A DNA stretch of 64,000 bases from Salinilacustrithrix flava (GCF_041228405.1 NZ_CP133888.1:3162001-3226000); one strand, 5' to 3'. Numbered from the stretch's first letter, positions 15,374 to 23,858 are shown. A program made the numbers and translations. The notes: generated from the sequence alone by a model not told the origin.

Positions 15374-16339
15374 GTGACCTCACCACGCGTCGTCTGCTGC
15401 GGCGAAGCCCTCGTCGACCTCATCGCCGCCGACGACTCCGGTCGCACCTGGCACGCGGCGCCGGGCGGATCGCCGTACAACGCAGCCGTCGCCGCCGGCC
15501 GCCTCGGTGCGCCGACCAGCTTCCTCGGGGTCCTCTCCGACGACCGGTTCGGCCAGCTGCTCCGGGAGCACCTCGACGAGTCCCACGTGTCCTGGCGGAC
15601 CTGTCCGATCACCACCGAGCCCACCACGCTCGCCGTGGTCACCCAGGGGCCCGACGACGCCGAGCCCGCCTTCGCCTTCCACGTCGCCGGCACCACCACC
15701 GTGTCGGCGCGCACGATCGATCTGCACCTGCCCGCCGACACCGGCGTGCTGCACGTGAGCGGTTCGATGGCCCTCGTGCTCGAGCCGGCGGCCTCGCGGA
15801 TCGAGGCGCTCCTGGCGGCGGCCCGTCACCGCACCCTCGTGCACCTCGACCCGAACCCTCGGCCCTCGGTCGCAGGCGGGCGGCAGCGCTACCTGGCCCG
15901 GCTCGATCGGTGGCTCGGGCTCGTCGACGTCGTGAAGCTGAGCGCAGCCGACATCGAGTGGTTGGAGCCCGGCGTCGACCCCATCGACCTCGCACACCGC
16001 TGGCTGCAGCCCACCGGGGACGAGCAGGGTGGGGGTGACGACGTGCCGGCCGCGATCGTGATCACGCGTGGCGCGAGGGGTGCGGCCGTGGTGTGCGCCG
16101 CCGGCGTGATCGAGGTCGTGCCGGACCGCGAGGTTGACGTGGTGGACACGGTGGGCGCCGGCGACACCTTCGCGGGAGCCATGCTCGCGGCCTTCGCCGC
16201 CCACGGCGTCACGGACCGCACGGCGCTGGCCGGCCTCGACGAGCACTGGTGGCACACCGCCCTGACGTTCGCCGTCGAGGCCGCCGGCATCGCGTGCAGC
16301 CGGGTGGGTGCCGACCCGCCCTGGCGCCGGGAGCTCTGA
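15374..16339 (+). CDS. PfkB-family carbohydrate kinase (fructokinase-like)
   Basis: A 321-residue ribokinase-fold kinase. GGSPYNAAVAAGRLGAPTSF near residue 30 is the first PfkB signature and VDTVGAGDTFAGAMLAAF near 260 carries the anion hole and catalytic aspartate. The closest type is fructokinase or a related sugar kinase; the sugar is not certain. I chose GTG 15374 (VTSPRVVCCGEALVDL) rather than the upstream TTG 15335, because the TTG falls inside the inverted repeat and adds residues without homology. It is divergent from the binding-protein gene. Confidence 0.86.
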   Translation: MTSPRVVCCGEALVDLIAADDSGRTWHAAPGGSPYNAAVAAGRLGAPTSFLGVLSDDRFGQLLREHLDESHVSWRTCPITTEPTTLAVVTQGPDDAEPAFAFHVAGTTTVSARTIDLHLPADTGVLHVSGSMALVLEPAASRIEALLAAARHRTLVHLDPNPRPSVAGGRQRYLARLDRWLGLVDVVKLSAADIEWLEPGVDPIDLAHRWLQPTGDEQGGGDDVPAAIVITRGARGAAVVCAAGVIEVVPDREVDVVDTVGAGDTFAGAMLAAFAAHGVTDRTALAGLDEHWWHTALTFAVEAAGIACSRVGADPPWRREL

Positions 16340-16340
16340 G

Positions 16341-17492
16341 CTACAGGCCGAGGTGCCGCTTGGAGATGATCTCCTTCATGATCTCGGTGGTGCCGCCGTA
16401 GATCGTGGTGACCCGGGCATCGGCGTAGGCCCGGGCGATGGGGTACTCGGTCATGAAGCCGTAGCCGCCGAAGAGCTGCAGGCACTCGTGCAGGGCCCGG
16501 TGCTGCAGCTCGGTGCACCACCACTTGGCCATCGAGGCCTCCTCGGCGGTGAGGGTGCCCTCGTTGAGGGCGAGCACGCACTTGTCGATGTAGGCCTGGC
16601 CGATCTCGACCTCGGTGGCGACCTCGGCCAGCGTGAACCGGGTGTTCTGGAACTTCCCGATCGGCTGGCCGAACGCGGTGCGCTCCTTGACGTAGTCCAG
16701 GGTCCAGTCGAGGCCGGCCTTGGCGGCGGCGACCCCGGCGACGGCGATCGACAGCCGCTCCTGGGGGAGCTTGTCGACCAGGTGCAGGAAGCCCTTGCCC
16801 TCGTCACCGATGAGGTTGGCGGCGGGCACGCGCACGTCGTTGAAGAACAGCTCGGCGGTGTCCTGGCTGTGCATGCCGATCTTGTCCAGGTTGCGTCCCC
16901 GCTCGAAGCCGTCCATGCCCCGCTCCACCACCAGCAGCGACATGCCGGCGTGCTTCTGGGACGGGTCGGTCTTCACCGCGACGATGACCAGATCGGCGTT
17001 GATGCCGTTGGTGATGAAGGTCTTGGAGCCGTTGACGATCCAGTCGTCGCCGTCGCGCACCGCGCTGGTGGTCATCGACGCGAGGTCCGATCCGATGGCC
17101 GGCTCGGTCATGGCGATGGCGGTGATCAGCTCGCCCGAGGCGATGCCCGGGAGCCAGCGGGCCTTCTGCTCCTCGGTCGTGAGCGTGAGGAAGTACGGCA
17201 GGCAGATGTCGTTGTGCAGCGTGATGCCGAGGCCGGCCCCGCCGGCGCCGGCGGCCTGGACCTCCTCGATGACGACCTGGTTGTAGCGGAAGTCGTCGAC
17301 CCCGCCGCCGCCGTGCTCCTCGGGCACCGCCATCCCGAGGAAGCCGTGGGACCCGGCCTTGGCGAACAGGGCGCGGTCGGCGATGCCCTCGGCCTCCCAC
17401 CGCTCCAGGTTCGGGGTGATCTCGTCGGCGACGAACCGTCGGAAGCTGTCGCGGAACAGCTCGTGGCCTTCGTCGAACAGGGTGCGCTCCAT
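16341..17492 (-). CDS. Acyl-CoA dehydrogenase
   Basis: A 383-residue acyl-CoA dehydrogenase of ordinary length. AMTEPAIGSDLASM (127-140) and KTFITNGINADLV are the FAD-binding signatures; KERTAFGQPIGKFQ and LQLFGGYGFMTEYPI lie in the C-terminal helical domain. The IYGGTTEIMKEI ending lacks the MCAD-type glutamate, whereas E245 in LPQERLSIAV occupies the helix-G base position of isovaleryl- and long-chain enzymes. Substrate chain length is unknown. A TAGCGT -10 element eight bases before ATG 17492 indicates a leaderless message. It is convergent with the PfkB kinase, one base apart. Confidence 0.9.
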   Translation of the reverse strand: MERTLFDEGHELFRDSFRRFVADEITPNLERWEAEGIADRALFAKAGSHGFLGMAVPEEHGGGGVDDFRYNQVVIEEVQAAGAGGAGLGITLHNDICLPYFLTLTTEEQKARWLPGIASGELITAIAMTEPAIGSDLASMTTSAVRDGDDWIVNGSKTFITNGINADLVIVAVKTDPSQKHAGMSLLVVERGMDGFERGRNLDKIGMHSQDTAELFFNDVRVPAANLIGDEGKGFLHLVDKLPQERLSIAVAGVAAAKAGLDWTLDYVKERTAFGQPIGKFQNTRFTLAEVATEVEIGQAYIDKCVLALNEGTLTAEEASMAKWWCTELQHRALHECLQLFGGYGFMTEYPIARAYADARVTTIYGGTTEIMKEIISKRHLGL

Positions 17493-17500
17493 GGGGGGCG

Positions 17501-17506
17501 ACGCTA
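17501..17506 (-). promoter_or_regulatory. -10 element of the acyl-CoA dehydrogenase
   Basis: TAGCGT on the minus strand, eight bases before ATG 17492. Confidence 0.5.
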
Positions 17507-17516
17507 CCCGGAGCCC

Positions 17517-17522
17517 TACGAT
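17517..17522 (+). promoter_or_regulatory. -10 element of the first M23 peptidase gene
   Basis: TACGAT about 57 bases before ATG 17580. The resulting leader would contain a small perfect hairpin (CCAGGGC-GG-GCCCTGG, 17545-17560). Confidence 0.4.
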
Positions 17523-17579
17523 GCGCAGTCCAAAGCCGAAGGTCCCAGGGCGGGCCCTGGAACGAGCAGCCCCGTGTCG

Positions 17580-18944
17580 ATGCCACGCACACCCTCCACC
17601 CGCCTCAGCACCCTCGTCGCGCTCGTCTTCGCCCTCTGCGCGCTCACCACGCCGGCGCTGGCCCAGGACGACACCTCGACCACCAGCACGCCCGACTGCC
17701 CGCCGGAGTCCTCGTCCTCGTCGACCTCGAGCACCTCGTCGACCACCCCCGGCACGCCGGACCCGTGCGCGACGACCACCACCGCGCCGTCCCCGACCGC
17801 ACCGCCGTCGAGCCCGCTGCCCCCACCTCCCGGCGGCGAGCAGCCGCCCCCGCCACCGGAGGACCCAGCGCCCGAGGACCCAGCGCCCGAGGACACAGAT
17901 CCCCCGGAGCACGCCGGCGACCAGGATTCGCCCCCGGAGTCGGTGCCGCTCTCGGAGGAGACCATCCCACCGCCTCCGGGTGAGCCCGTCGACCCCCTCG
18001 CCGCCGAGCGGCTGATCCGCCGGGAGCTGCGCGTCGCCCAGGCCGAGGTCCTGCAGAGCGCGGCCGAGGTCGAGGCCGCCGCCACCCTCGTCGACGAGCT
18101 GGCAGACCGCCTCGCCGACCTGCAGCAGGAGCTGGCCCACCTCGACGTGGCCCAGCAGCTCAAGGTCCAGGAGCTCGAGGACGCCCAGGTCCGGTTCCGG
18201 GAGCGCATCGCCAACGCGGTGGTGCGGGGAAACGCCGCCGAGCTGGACACGGTGATGACCTCCCAGGACGGCACCGTGCTGGAGATGCGCAAGGTGTTCC
18301 TCGCGTCGGTGTCCGAGGCCGACAGCCGCTCGGTCGCCGACCTGGTGCAGGCCAAGGCCGTGATCGACCAGGGCGTCCTGGACGCCGTCGACGCGGTGGC
18401 CCGGACCCGGCGCGAGCTGCGCGGCGCCCGCCAGGCGCTGCAGGACTCCCTGCGGATCAACACCGAGCGCAAGTTCCAGCTCGCCGTGTTCAGCGCCGGC
18501 TCCGAGATCGTGATCCGGGGCTTCGTGTTCCCGGTCGGGGAGCCGTTCAGCTTCATCGACTCCTGGGGCTACCCGCGGATGGTCGGCACCGAGTACGAGC
18601 ACGGCCACCAGGGCGTCGACATCATGGCCCCCTTCGACACCCCCCTCTACGCGGTGGAGCGGGGCATCATCACCCGGCTCGGCACCGACGTGCTCGGCGG
18701 CACGAAGCTGTGGCTCAAGGGCCAGTCCGGCACGTACTACTACTACGCCCACCTCGCGTCCTACGCCGAGGGCATGGCCGAGGGCGCGGTCGTCAGCGCC
18801 GGGGACGTGGTGGGCTACGTCGGCGACACCGGCAACGCCCAGGGCGGCGCGCCGCACCTCCACTTCCAGGTCCACCCCGGCGGCGGCGAGGCCGTGAACC
18901 CCTACGGCCTGCTGCGCGTGGTGGCCGACCTGTCGCGCCGGTAG
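17580..18944 (+). CDS. Secreted M23 metallopeptidase with coiled-coil stalk (murein hydrolase)
   Basis: A 454-residue exported protein. Signal peptide 1-29 (LSTLVALVFALCALTTPALA) is followed by a long Ser/Thr- and Pro/Glu-rich region to about 135, a coiled coil at about 140-310, and an M23 (lysostaphin/LytM) domain. HGHQGVDIMAP holds the H-x(n)-D zinc pair and APHLHFQVHP the HxH motif, so the catalytic residues look intact. DSWGYPR just before the domain is shared with the other M23 gene here. It probably cleaves peptidoglycan cross-links, with the coiled coil serving regulation as in EnvC/NlpD-type proteins. GTG 17574 is an alternative start. Confidence 0.87.
   Translation: MPRTPSTRLSTLVALVFALCALTTPALAQDDTSTTSTPDCPPESSSSSTSSTSSTTPGTPDPCATTTTAPSPTAPPSSPLPPPPGGEQPPPPPEDPAPEDPAPEDTDPPEHAGDQDSPPESVPLSEETIPPPPGEPVDPLAAERLIRRELRVAQAEVLQSAAEVEAAATLVDELADRLADLQQELAHLDVAQQLKVQELEDAQVRFRERIANAVVRGNAAELDTVMTSQDGTVLEMRKVFLASVSEADSRSVADLVQAKAVIDQGVLDAVDAVARTRRELRGARQALQDSLRINTERKFQLAVFSAGSEIVIRGFVFPVGEPFSFIDSWGYPRMVGTEYEHGHQGVDIMAPFDTPLYAVERGIITRLGTDVLGGTKLWLKGQSGTYYYYAHLASYAEGMAEGAVVSAGDVVGYVGDTGNAQGGAPHLHFQVHPGGGEAVNPYGLLRVVADLSRR
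17859..17894 (+). repeat. 15-bp tandem repeat in the Pro/Glu linker
   Basis: GAGGACCCAGCGCCC occurs twice in tandem plus a partial third copy, encoding EDPAP repeats in the linker of the M23 peptidase; a likely site of length variation. Confidence 0.8.
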
Positions 18945-18955
18945 ACCTGCACGCC

Positions 18956-19414
18956 GTGGACCTGCGCGCCAGCCTCGAAGCCGACTGCACCCCGGACACC
19001 CTCTTCGAGTGGGTCGGTGGCCTCGACACCTACGACCGCTGGCTCGAGATCGTGCCCCGCACCACCGACGCCGAACCCATCGACGGCGACCCCGGACCGG
19101 CCTGGCACGTCACGCTGCGCGGGCGGCTGGGGCCGCTCGCCCGGTCCAAGCGGCTGCGCATGGTGCGCACCGAGCACACGCGACCGGTGGGCGACGACCA
19201 CCCTGGGCGCGCCGTGTTCGAACGGCGCGAGACCGACGGCCGGGAGCACGCCACCTGGCGGCTCACCGCCACGGTGGAGCCGACCCCGACCGGCAGCTGC
19301 CTCGTGATGGACCTGCACTACGGCGGCTCGCTGTGGGTGCCGCTGCTCGACCGCGTCCTGACCAACGAGATCGAGGCATCGCGCCAGCGGCTCCGGGAGC
19401 TCGTCGAGACCTGA
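18956..19414 (+). CDS. SRPBCC (START-like) family protein
   Basis: A 152-residue protein whose pattern fits the polyketide cyclase/dehydrase or SRPBCC lipid-binding fold: an opening strand-helix unit DLRASLEADCTPDTLFEWV, the loop TYDRWLEIVPRT, and a long C-terminal helix VLTNEIEASRQRLRELVE. Such proteins bind hydrophobic ligands or act on them; ligand unknown. The GTG at 18956 lies only 11 bases beyond the M23 stop, so it probably shares that transcript. The stop is three bases from the convergent ABC gene. Confidence 0.75.
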   Translation: MDLRASLEADCTPDTLFEWVGGLDTYDRWLEIVPRTTDAEPIDGDPGPAWHVTLRGRLGPLARSKRLRMVRTEHTRPVGDDHPGRAVFERRETDGREHATWRLTATVEPTPTGSCLVMDLHYGGSLWVPLLDRVLTNEIEASRQRLRELVET

Positions 19415-19417
19415 GCG

Positions 19418-20254
19418 TCAACCTGCAGCGACAGCCGACCAGCGTCCGTCGCGGCAGGCCACGTCGAGGGCGACGCCGTAGAGGTCGCTCAGCCGCTGGC
19501 TGGTCAGCAGCGACGCCACCGGGCCGAGCCCGACGATGCGGCCGCCGTCGAGGAGCACGACGCGGTCGAAGGCCGCCGGGATCTCCTCGAGGTGGTGGGT
19601 GACCAGCACGAGCGGGGCGGCCGTGGTGTCCGCGGCGGCGTCGAGCCGCCGCAGCAGGTCCTCGCGCCCGCCCACATCGAGGCCCGCCGTCGGCTCGTCG
19701 AGGATGACGATGCCGGGACGGCCGGTGAAGGCCCGGGCGAGCAGCACCCGCTGGCGCTCACCCGAGGACAGGGTGCGCAGCGGGCGGTGCTCGGTCTCTG
19801 CGTCGATGCCGAACAGCCGGAGCTGGGCCGAGGCGTCGGCGTGCTGGTCGTCGCCGTAGGCGTGCCACCACGTCTCCAGCGCCCCGTTCGGCGCGGCCAG
19901 CACCACCTCGTGCGGGGTCATCGTCGGGCGGAGCAGGTCGGTGAGCGCCTGGCTCGTGTAGCCCACCCGCCGGCGCAGCGCCCGCATGTCCGTGCGCCCC
20001 AGCGTCTCGCCGAGCACGACCGCTCGACCGGACCACGGTCGGAGCCAGGACGAGAGCAGCCGGAGCAGCGTGGTCTTGCCCGAGCCGTTCGGTCCCACGA
20101 TCACCCACCGCTCGCCGGCGCGGATGGTCCAGTCCAGTCCGGTGAGGACCGGCACGCCGTCGACGGCGACGTCGACGGCCTCGAGCTCGACCACCGCCGC
20201 CGGTGCCTCGGCCAGGGCTTCGGACGGTGCCTCGGTCGGTGGCTCGGTGGGCAT
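19418..20254 (-). CDS. Stand-alone ABC transporter ATP-binding protein
   Basis: A 278-residue nucleotide-binding domain: Walker A GPNGSGKTTLL, Q-loop in VGYTSQALTDLL, signature LSSGERQRVLLARAF, Walker B GIVILDEPTAGLD and switch histidine in VLVTHHLEEIP. The first 30 residues are a Pro/Glu/Ala-rich leader. No partner permease is adjacent; the sequence type resembles YlmA/ModF-like cytosolic ATPases, but its substrate or role is undefined. ATG 20254 is preceded by TACAAA six bases upstream, overlapping the divergent CorC -10. Confidence 0.85.
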   Translation of the reverse strand: MPTEPPTEAPSEALAEAPAAVVELEAVDVAVDGVPVLTGLDWTIRAGERWVIVGPNGSGKTTLLRLLSSWLRPWSGRAVVLGETLGRTDMRALRRRVGYTSQALTDLLRPTMTPHEVVLAAPNGALETWWHAYGDDQHADASAQLRLFGIDAETEHRPLRTLSSGERQRVLLARAFTGRPGIVILDEPTAGLDVGGREDLLRRLDAAADTTAAPLVLVTHHLEEIPAAFDRVVLLDGGRIVGLGPVASLLTSQRLSDLYGVALDVACRDGRWSAVAAG

Positions 20255-20260
20255 CGGGCC

Positions 20261-20266
20261 TTTGTA
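20261..20266 (-). promoter_or_regulatory. -10 element of the ABC ATPase gene
   Basis: TACAAA on the minus strand, six bases before ATG 20254; last base off consensus. Overlaps the plus-strand -10 of corC at 20265-20266. Confidence 0.4.
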
Positions 20267-20270
20267 CCCT
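20265..20270 (+). promoter_or_regulatory. -10 element of the first CorC gene
   Basis: TACCCT followed by seven bases and then ATC at 20278, exactly the spacing that precedes ATG or GTG in the other leaderless genes here. Confidence 0.5.
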
Positions 20271-20277
20271 GTGCCCC

Positions 20278-21576
20278 ATCGGAACCGCACTCGGCCTGGT
20301 CGCTGTCGCCGTCCTCATCACCGCCAACGCCGCGTTCGTGGCGAACGAGTTCGCGCTCGTGGCCGTGGATCGTGGCCGGGTCAGCCGACACGCCAAGGAG
20401 GGTCGCAGCGCGGCGCGGGTCACCGAGAAGCTGCTCCGCCGGCTCTCGTACCACCTGTCCGGCGCCCAGCTCGGCATCACCATCACCTCCCTCGTGCTCG
20501 GCTTCATCGCCGAGCCGACGGTCGCGGCCGTCATCGAGCCGGCCGTCGCCGCGGTCGTCGGCGAGAGCAGCGGGCGCGGGGTGTCCATCGCCGTGGCCCT
20601 GGCCCTGGCCACCACCGTGCAGATGGTGCTCGGCGAGCTCGTCCCCAAGTCGCTCGCCATCGCCTACCCGACCGGCACCGCCTACTTCCTCGCCCCGGTC
20701 ATGCGGGTCTACGGCGTCGTCGTCAAGCCCGTGGTCGCCCTCTTCAACGGGTGCGCCAACTGGGTCGTCCACCGCCTCGGCATCGAGCCCCAGGAGGAGC
20801 TCCGCTCGGTGCGGGGCCTGGAGGAGCTGGACCTGCTGTTCCGGTCCTCGGGCGAGGAGGGCACGATCGACGAGGACTCGGTGAACCTGCTCACCCGGGC
20901 GGTGCGCTTCTCGGAGAAGTCCGCCGTCGACGCCCTGGTGCCGCGCCTGGAGACGGTCGGGGTCGCCGTGGACGAGACCGTCGCCGACCTCACCGCCCGT
21001 GCCGTCACCACCGGCTTCAGCCGCTTCCCGGTGTACGACGGCGACCTCGACGACATCGTCGGGGTCAGCCACGTCAAGGACGCCTTCGCCGTCCCCTACG
21101 AGCAGCGGGGCACCACGTCGGTCCGCGCCGTCATGGCCGAACCCCTCGTCGTGCCCGAGACGATGCAGCTGTCGGTGCTGCTCGTGCTCCTGCGCGAGCA
21201 GGCCACCCACCTCGCCGTGGTGGTCGACGAGCACGGCGGCACCGCCGGGGTCATCACGCTCGAGGACGTGCTCGAGGAGATCGTCGGCGAGATCGACGAC
21301 GAGCACGACCGGGCGGCGCCGCCGCTCACCCGGGTCCAGCGCCCGGGGGAGTGGGTGCTCGGCGGCGGGCTGCACCGCGACGAGGTCTTCGACGCCTGCG
21401 GCCTCGAGCTGCCCGACGGGCCCTTCGAGACCCTCGCCGGGTTCGTCCTCGACACCCTCGGTCGGGTCCCGGAGGAGGGCGACGCCTTCGACCACGGCGA
21501 CTGGAAGGTCGTCGTCCGCGAGATGGACCGGATGCGCATCGCCGCGGTCCTCCTCGTCGAGGGGAGCGGACGGTGA
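20278..21576 (+). CDS. HlyC/CorC-type transporter (DUF21-CBS-CorC), probable AUC start
   Basis: About 432 residues: a DUF21 membrane domain (about 1-180), a CBS pair (about 195-320) and the C-terminal CorC_HlyC domain (about 340-425, GPFETLAGFVLDTLGRVPEEGD). The family exports or exchanges magnesium and other divalent cations. ANAAFVANEFALVAVDRGR is the DUF21 opening. No ATG, GTG or TTG lies where homology begins; ATC at 20278 matches both the expected N-terminus and the TACCCT-N7 promoter spacing. The only conventional in-frame starts (GTG 20203, 20227, 20239) sit inside the divergent ABC gene. Translationally coupled to the next gene. Confidence 0.85.
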   Translation: MGTALGLVAVAVLITANAAFVANEFALVAVDRGRVSRHAKEGRSAARVTEKLLRRLSYHLSGAQLGITITSLVLGFIAEPTVAAVIEPAVAAVVGESSGRGVSIAVALALATTVQMVLGELVPKSLAIAYPTGTAYFLAPVMRVYGVVVKPVVALFNGCANWVVHRLGIEPQEELRSVRGLEELDLLFRSSGEEGTIDEDSVNLLTRAVRFSEKSAVDALVPRLETVGVAVDETVADLTARAVTTGFSRFPVYDGDLDDIVGVSHVKDAFAVPYEQRGTTSVRAVMAEPLVVPETMQLSVLLVLLREQATHLAVVVDEHGGTAGVITLEDVLEEIVGEIDDEHDRAAPPLTRVQRPGEWVLGGGLHRDEVFDACGLELPDGPFETLAGFVLDTLGRVPEEGDAFDHGDWKVVVREMDRMRIAAVLLVEGSGR

Positions 21577-22628
21577 ACGTCACCGCCCTCATCGCCAGCG
21601 TGCTGCTGCTGGCGGCCAACGCGTTCTTCGTCGCCGTCGAGTTCGCCCTCGTGGCCAGCCGGCGCACGCGGCTCTCGGCCCTCGCCGACGAGGGCAGCAA
21701 GGCCGCGGCCCGGGCGATGGACTCCATCAAGGACCTCTCCCGCCAGCTGGCCGGGGCCCAGCTCGGCATCACGATCTGCTCGCTGCTGCTGGGCTACGTC
21801 GCCGAGCCGGCCATCGCCCACGCCCTCGAGGACCTGCTGCAGGACCGGGTCGATGTGTCCGAGGGCGTGGCCACCACCGTGGGCTTCGGCCTCGCGCTGT
21901 CGATCGTGGTGTTCCTCCACATGGTCCTCGGCGAGATGGTGCCCAAGAACATCGCCATCGCCGAGCCCGAGCGCACCGTGCTCGTGCTCGACTGGGCCAA
22001 CCGCCTGTACATGCGGATCTTCGGTCCGGTGATCGTCGTGCTCAACGCGCTGGCCAACGGCATCATCCGCCTGCTCGGTGCCGAGCCCGCCGACGAGATC
22101 TCCGACAGCCACACCTCCGACGAGCTGGCCGACATGGTCTCGGCGTCCCGCAAGGAGGGCCTGATCCACGACGTGCAGGACCAGATCCTGCGCGGTGCCC
22201 TCGCCATCGGCGAGGCACCGATCGGGCCCATGGTCGTGCCGCGCGACCGCATCGGGTTCGTTCCCCGCCGAGCCACGGCGGTCGAGGCCGAGCAGGAGGT
22301 CGTGCGCAGCGGGCACACCCGTCTCCTGGTCGTGGGTGAGGGCGGCCTCGACGACGTGCTGGGGTTCCTCCACGCCAAGGACCTCCTCACGATCCCCGAG
22401 GCGGGGCGCGCCGCGCCGCTGCCGCTCGGCAAGATCCGCCGGCTGCCCATCGTGCGCGACGACACGATCGTGGACGACGTGCTCCACGCCCTCCAGAAGG
22501 CCCGCGTCCACCTCGCCATCGTGGCCGATGCCCAGGGCCGCACCGTGGGCCTGATCAGCCTCGAGGACGCGCTGGAGGAGCTGGTCGGCGAGATCGTGGA
22601 CGAGAGCGACAAGCTCCCGTCGGCCTGA
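21573..22628 (+). CDS. Second HlyC/CorC-type transporter, lacking the C-terminal CorC domain
   Basis: A 351-residue paralogue of the preceding gene: DUF21 membrane domain (ANAFFVAVEFALVASRRTR through about 175) and a CBS pair to the end (VGLISLEDALEELVGEIVDE). The CorC_HlyC domain of its neighbour is absent, so the two may form a heteromer in which one partner supplies it. GTG 21573 overlaps the upstream stop (GTGA), a sign of coupling. Predicted magnesium or cobalt efflux. Confidence 0.88.
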   Translation: MNVTALIASVLLLAANAFFVAVEFALVASRRTRLSALADEGSKAAARAMDSIKDLSRQLAGAQLGITICSLLLGYVAEPAIAHALEDLLQDRVDVSEGVATTVGFGLALSIVVFLHMVLGEMVPKNIAIAEPERTVLVLDWANRLYMRIFGPVIVVLNALANGIIRLLGAEPADEISDSHTSDELADMVSASRKEGLIHDVQDQILRGALAIGEAPIGPMVVPRDRIGFVPRRATAVEAEQEVVRSGHTRLLVVGEGGLDDVLGFLHAKDLLTIPEAGRAAPLPLGKIRRLPIVRDDTIVDDVLHALQKARVHLAIVADAQGRTVGLISLEDALEELVGEIVDESDKLPSA

Positions 22629-22644
22629 GCCGTCCGTCACCGGA

Positions 22645-22673
22645 TTGCAACATCTGCAACCGGGTCGTAGCCT
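22645..22673 (+). promoter_or_regulatory. Promoter of the second M23 peptidase gene
   Basis: TTGCAA (22645-22650), 17-base spacer, TAGCCT (22668-22673). The -35 region forms the inverted repeat TTGCA-ACATC-TGCAA, which could be an operator. Transcription would start about 24 bases before ATG 22704. Confidence 0.65.
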
Positions 22674-22703
22674 GGCCAGTCGGCCCTGCCAGCTGTCCCC
22701 ACC

Positions 22704-23798
22704 ATGCTCCACCGCCTCCTCGCCCCCCTCGTGGTGACCCTCGCCGTCGCCGCTTCCCTCGCCGTGCCCTCCGCCGCCGGCGCCCAGACCGCGGACATCG
22801 AGCGCGCCCGTGCCGCCGCCGAGGACGCGGTGCGCCGGGTCTCCGACGCGGAGTCGGCCCTCGGTGCGATCGAGCGCGACATCGCCTCGCTCGAGGCCAA
22901 GGCCACCCAGGCCGAGGAGCGCCTCGCCTCGCTGTCGGGTTCGATGGAGGAGCTCGTGGTCGAGCGGTACACCTCCAGCGGCGACATGCCGCTGCTCACC
23001 ACCGAGGACATCAACGAAGGCGTCAAGGCCGAGGCCCTCGCCCGCTACGTGAGCCAGGGCACCTTCGACACGATCGACGACTTCACCGAGGCCAAGGCCG
23101 AGCTCGACGAGGCCAGCGCTGCCCTCGCCGCCAAGCGCCAGCAGCAGGAGGCCAGCATCGAGTCGCTGCGCCGGGCCCTCGCCGACGTCCAGGCCGAGCT
23201 GAAGCGCCTCGAGGAGCTCGAGGCCAAGCGCCGTGCCGAGGAGGAGGCCCGCCGCCGTGCCGCCGAGGCCGAGGCGCAGCGGCGCGCCGCGGCGGAGGCC
23301 CAGACCCAGCAACGGGCGACGCAGGCCGCGGGCCGGACCTCGTCCGGCTCCGCCACGCGCAGCCCGGCGCCGGCACCGGCACCGGCGCCCGCCCCGACCA
23401 CCTCGAGCGGCGGCGGCATGGTCTGCCCCGTGGCCGGTCCCCACTCCTTCATCGACTCCTGGGGCTACCCCCGCTCCGGCGGACGCTCCCACAAGGGCGT
23501 GGACATGATGGCGCGCACCGGCGTCCCGGTCGTCGCCCCGGTGTCGGGCACGGTGAGCCACCGTGGCAACTCCATCGGTGGCCTGTCGTTCCACCTGTCG
23601 GGCGACAACGGGCACTACTACTACGGCACCCACCTGTCCCGGTACGGCGCATCCGGCCGGGTGTCGGCCGGCACCGTCATCGGCTACGTCGGCGACACCG
23701 GCAACGCCCGGGGCATGCCCCACCTCCACTTCGAGATCCACCCCAACCACGGCGGCCCCGTCAACCCCTACCCGGCGACCCGAGCCGCCTGCGGGTAG
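22704..23798 (+). CDS. Secreted M23 metallopeptidase with coiled-coil stalk
   Basis: A 364-residue exported murein hydrolase. Signal peptide 1-28 (ending PSAAGAQ), coiled coil at about 30-215 that becomes Glu/Ala/Arg-rich, an alternating Ala-Pro linker at about 222-232, and an M23 domain. SHKGVDMMA and MPHLHFEIHP carry the zinc ligands. It shares the FIDSWGYPR approach segment with the M23 protein 5 kb upstream, so the two are paralogous. Predicted to split peptidoglycan outside the membrane. It has a conventional -35/-10 promoter and no obvious Shine-Dalgarno. Confidence 0.87.
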   Translation: MLHRLLAPLVVTLAVAASLAVPSAAGAQTADIERARAAAEDAVRRVSDAESALGAIERDIASLEAKATQAEERLASLSGSMEELVVERYTSSGDMPLLTTEDINEGVKAEALARYVSQGTFDTIDDFTEAKAELDEASAALAAKRQQQEASIESLRRALADVQAELKRLEELEAKRRAEEEARRRAAEAEAQRRAAAEAQTQQRATQAAGRTSSGSATRSPAPAPAPAPAPTTSSGGGMVCPVAGPHSFIDSWGYPRSGGRSHKGVDMMARTGVPVVAPVSGTVSHRGNSIGGLSFHLSGDNGHYYYGTHLSRYGASGRVSAGTVIGYVGDTGNARGMPHLHFEIHPNHGGPVNPYPATRAACG

Positions 23799-23858
23799 GT
23801 CCCGTCAGTAGGGCCTCGGAACTCGCCCGAAGTTGGTAACCGCTGTTGCCGGATCTGG

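Noticed and set aside
16308..18875. Very long open frames on both strands spanning the kinase, dehydrogenase and M23 region.
   Set aside because: They join unrelated real genes in other frames; only the frames with family motifs and promoter support were kept.
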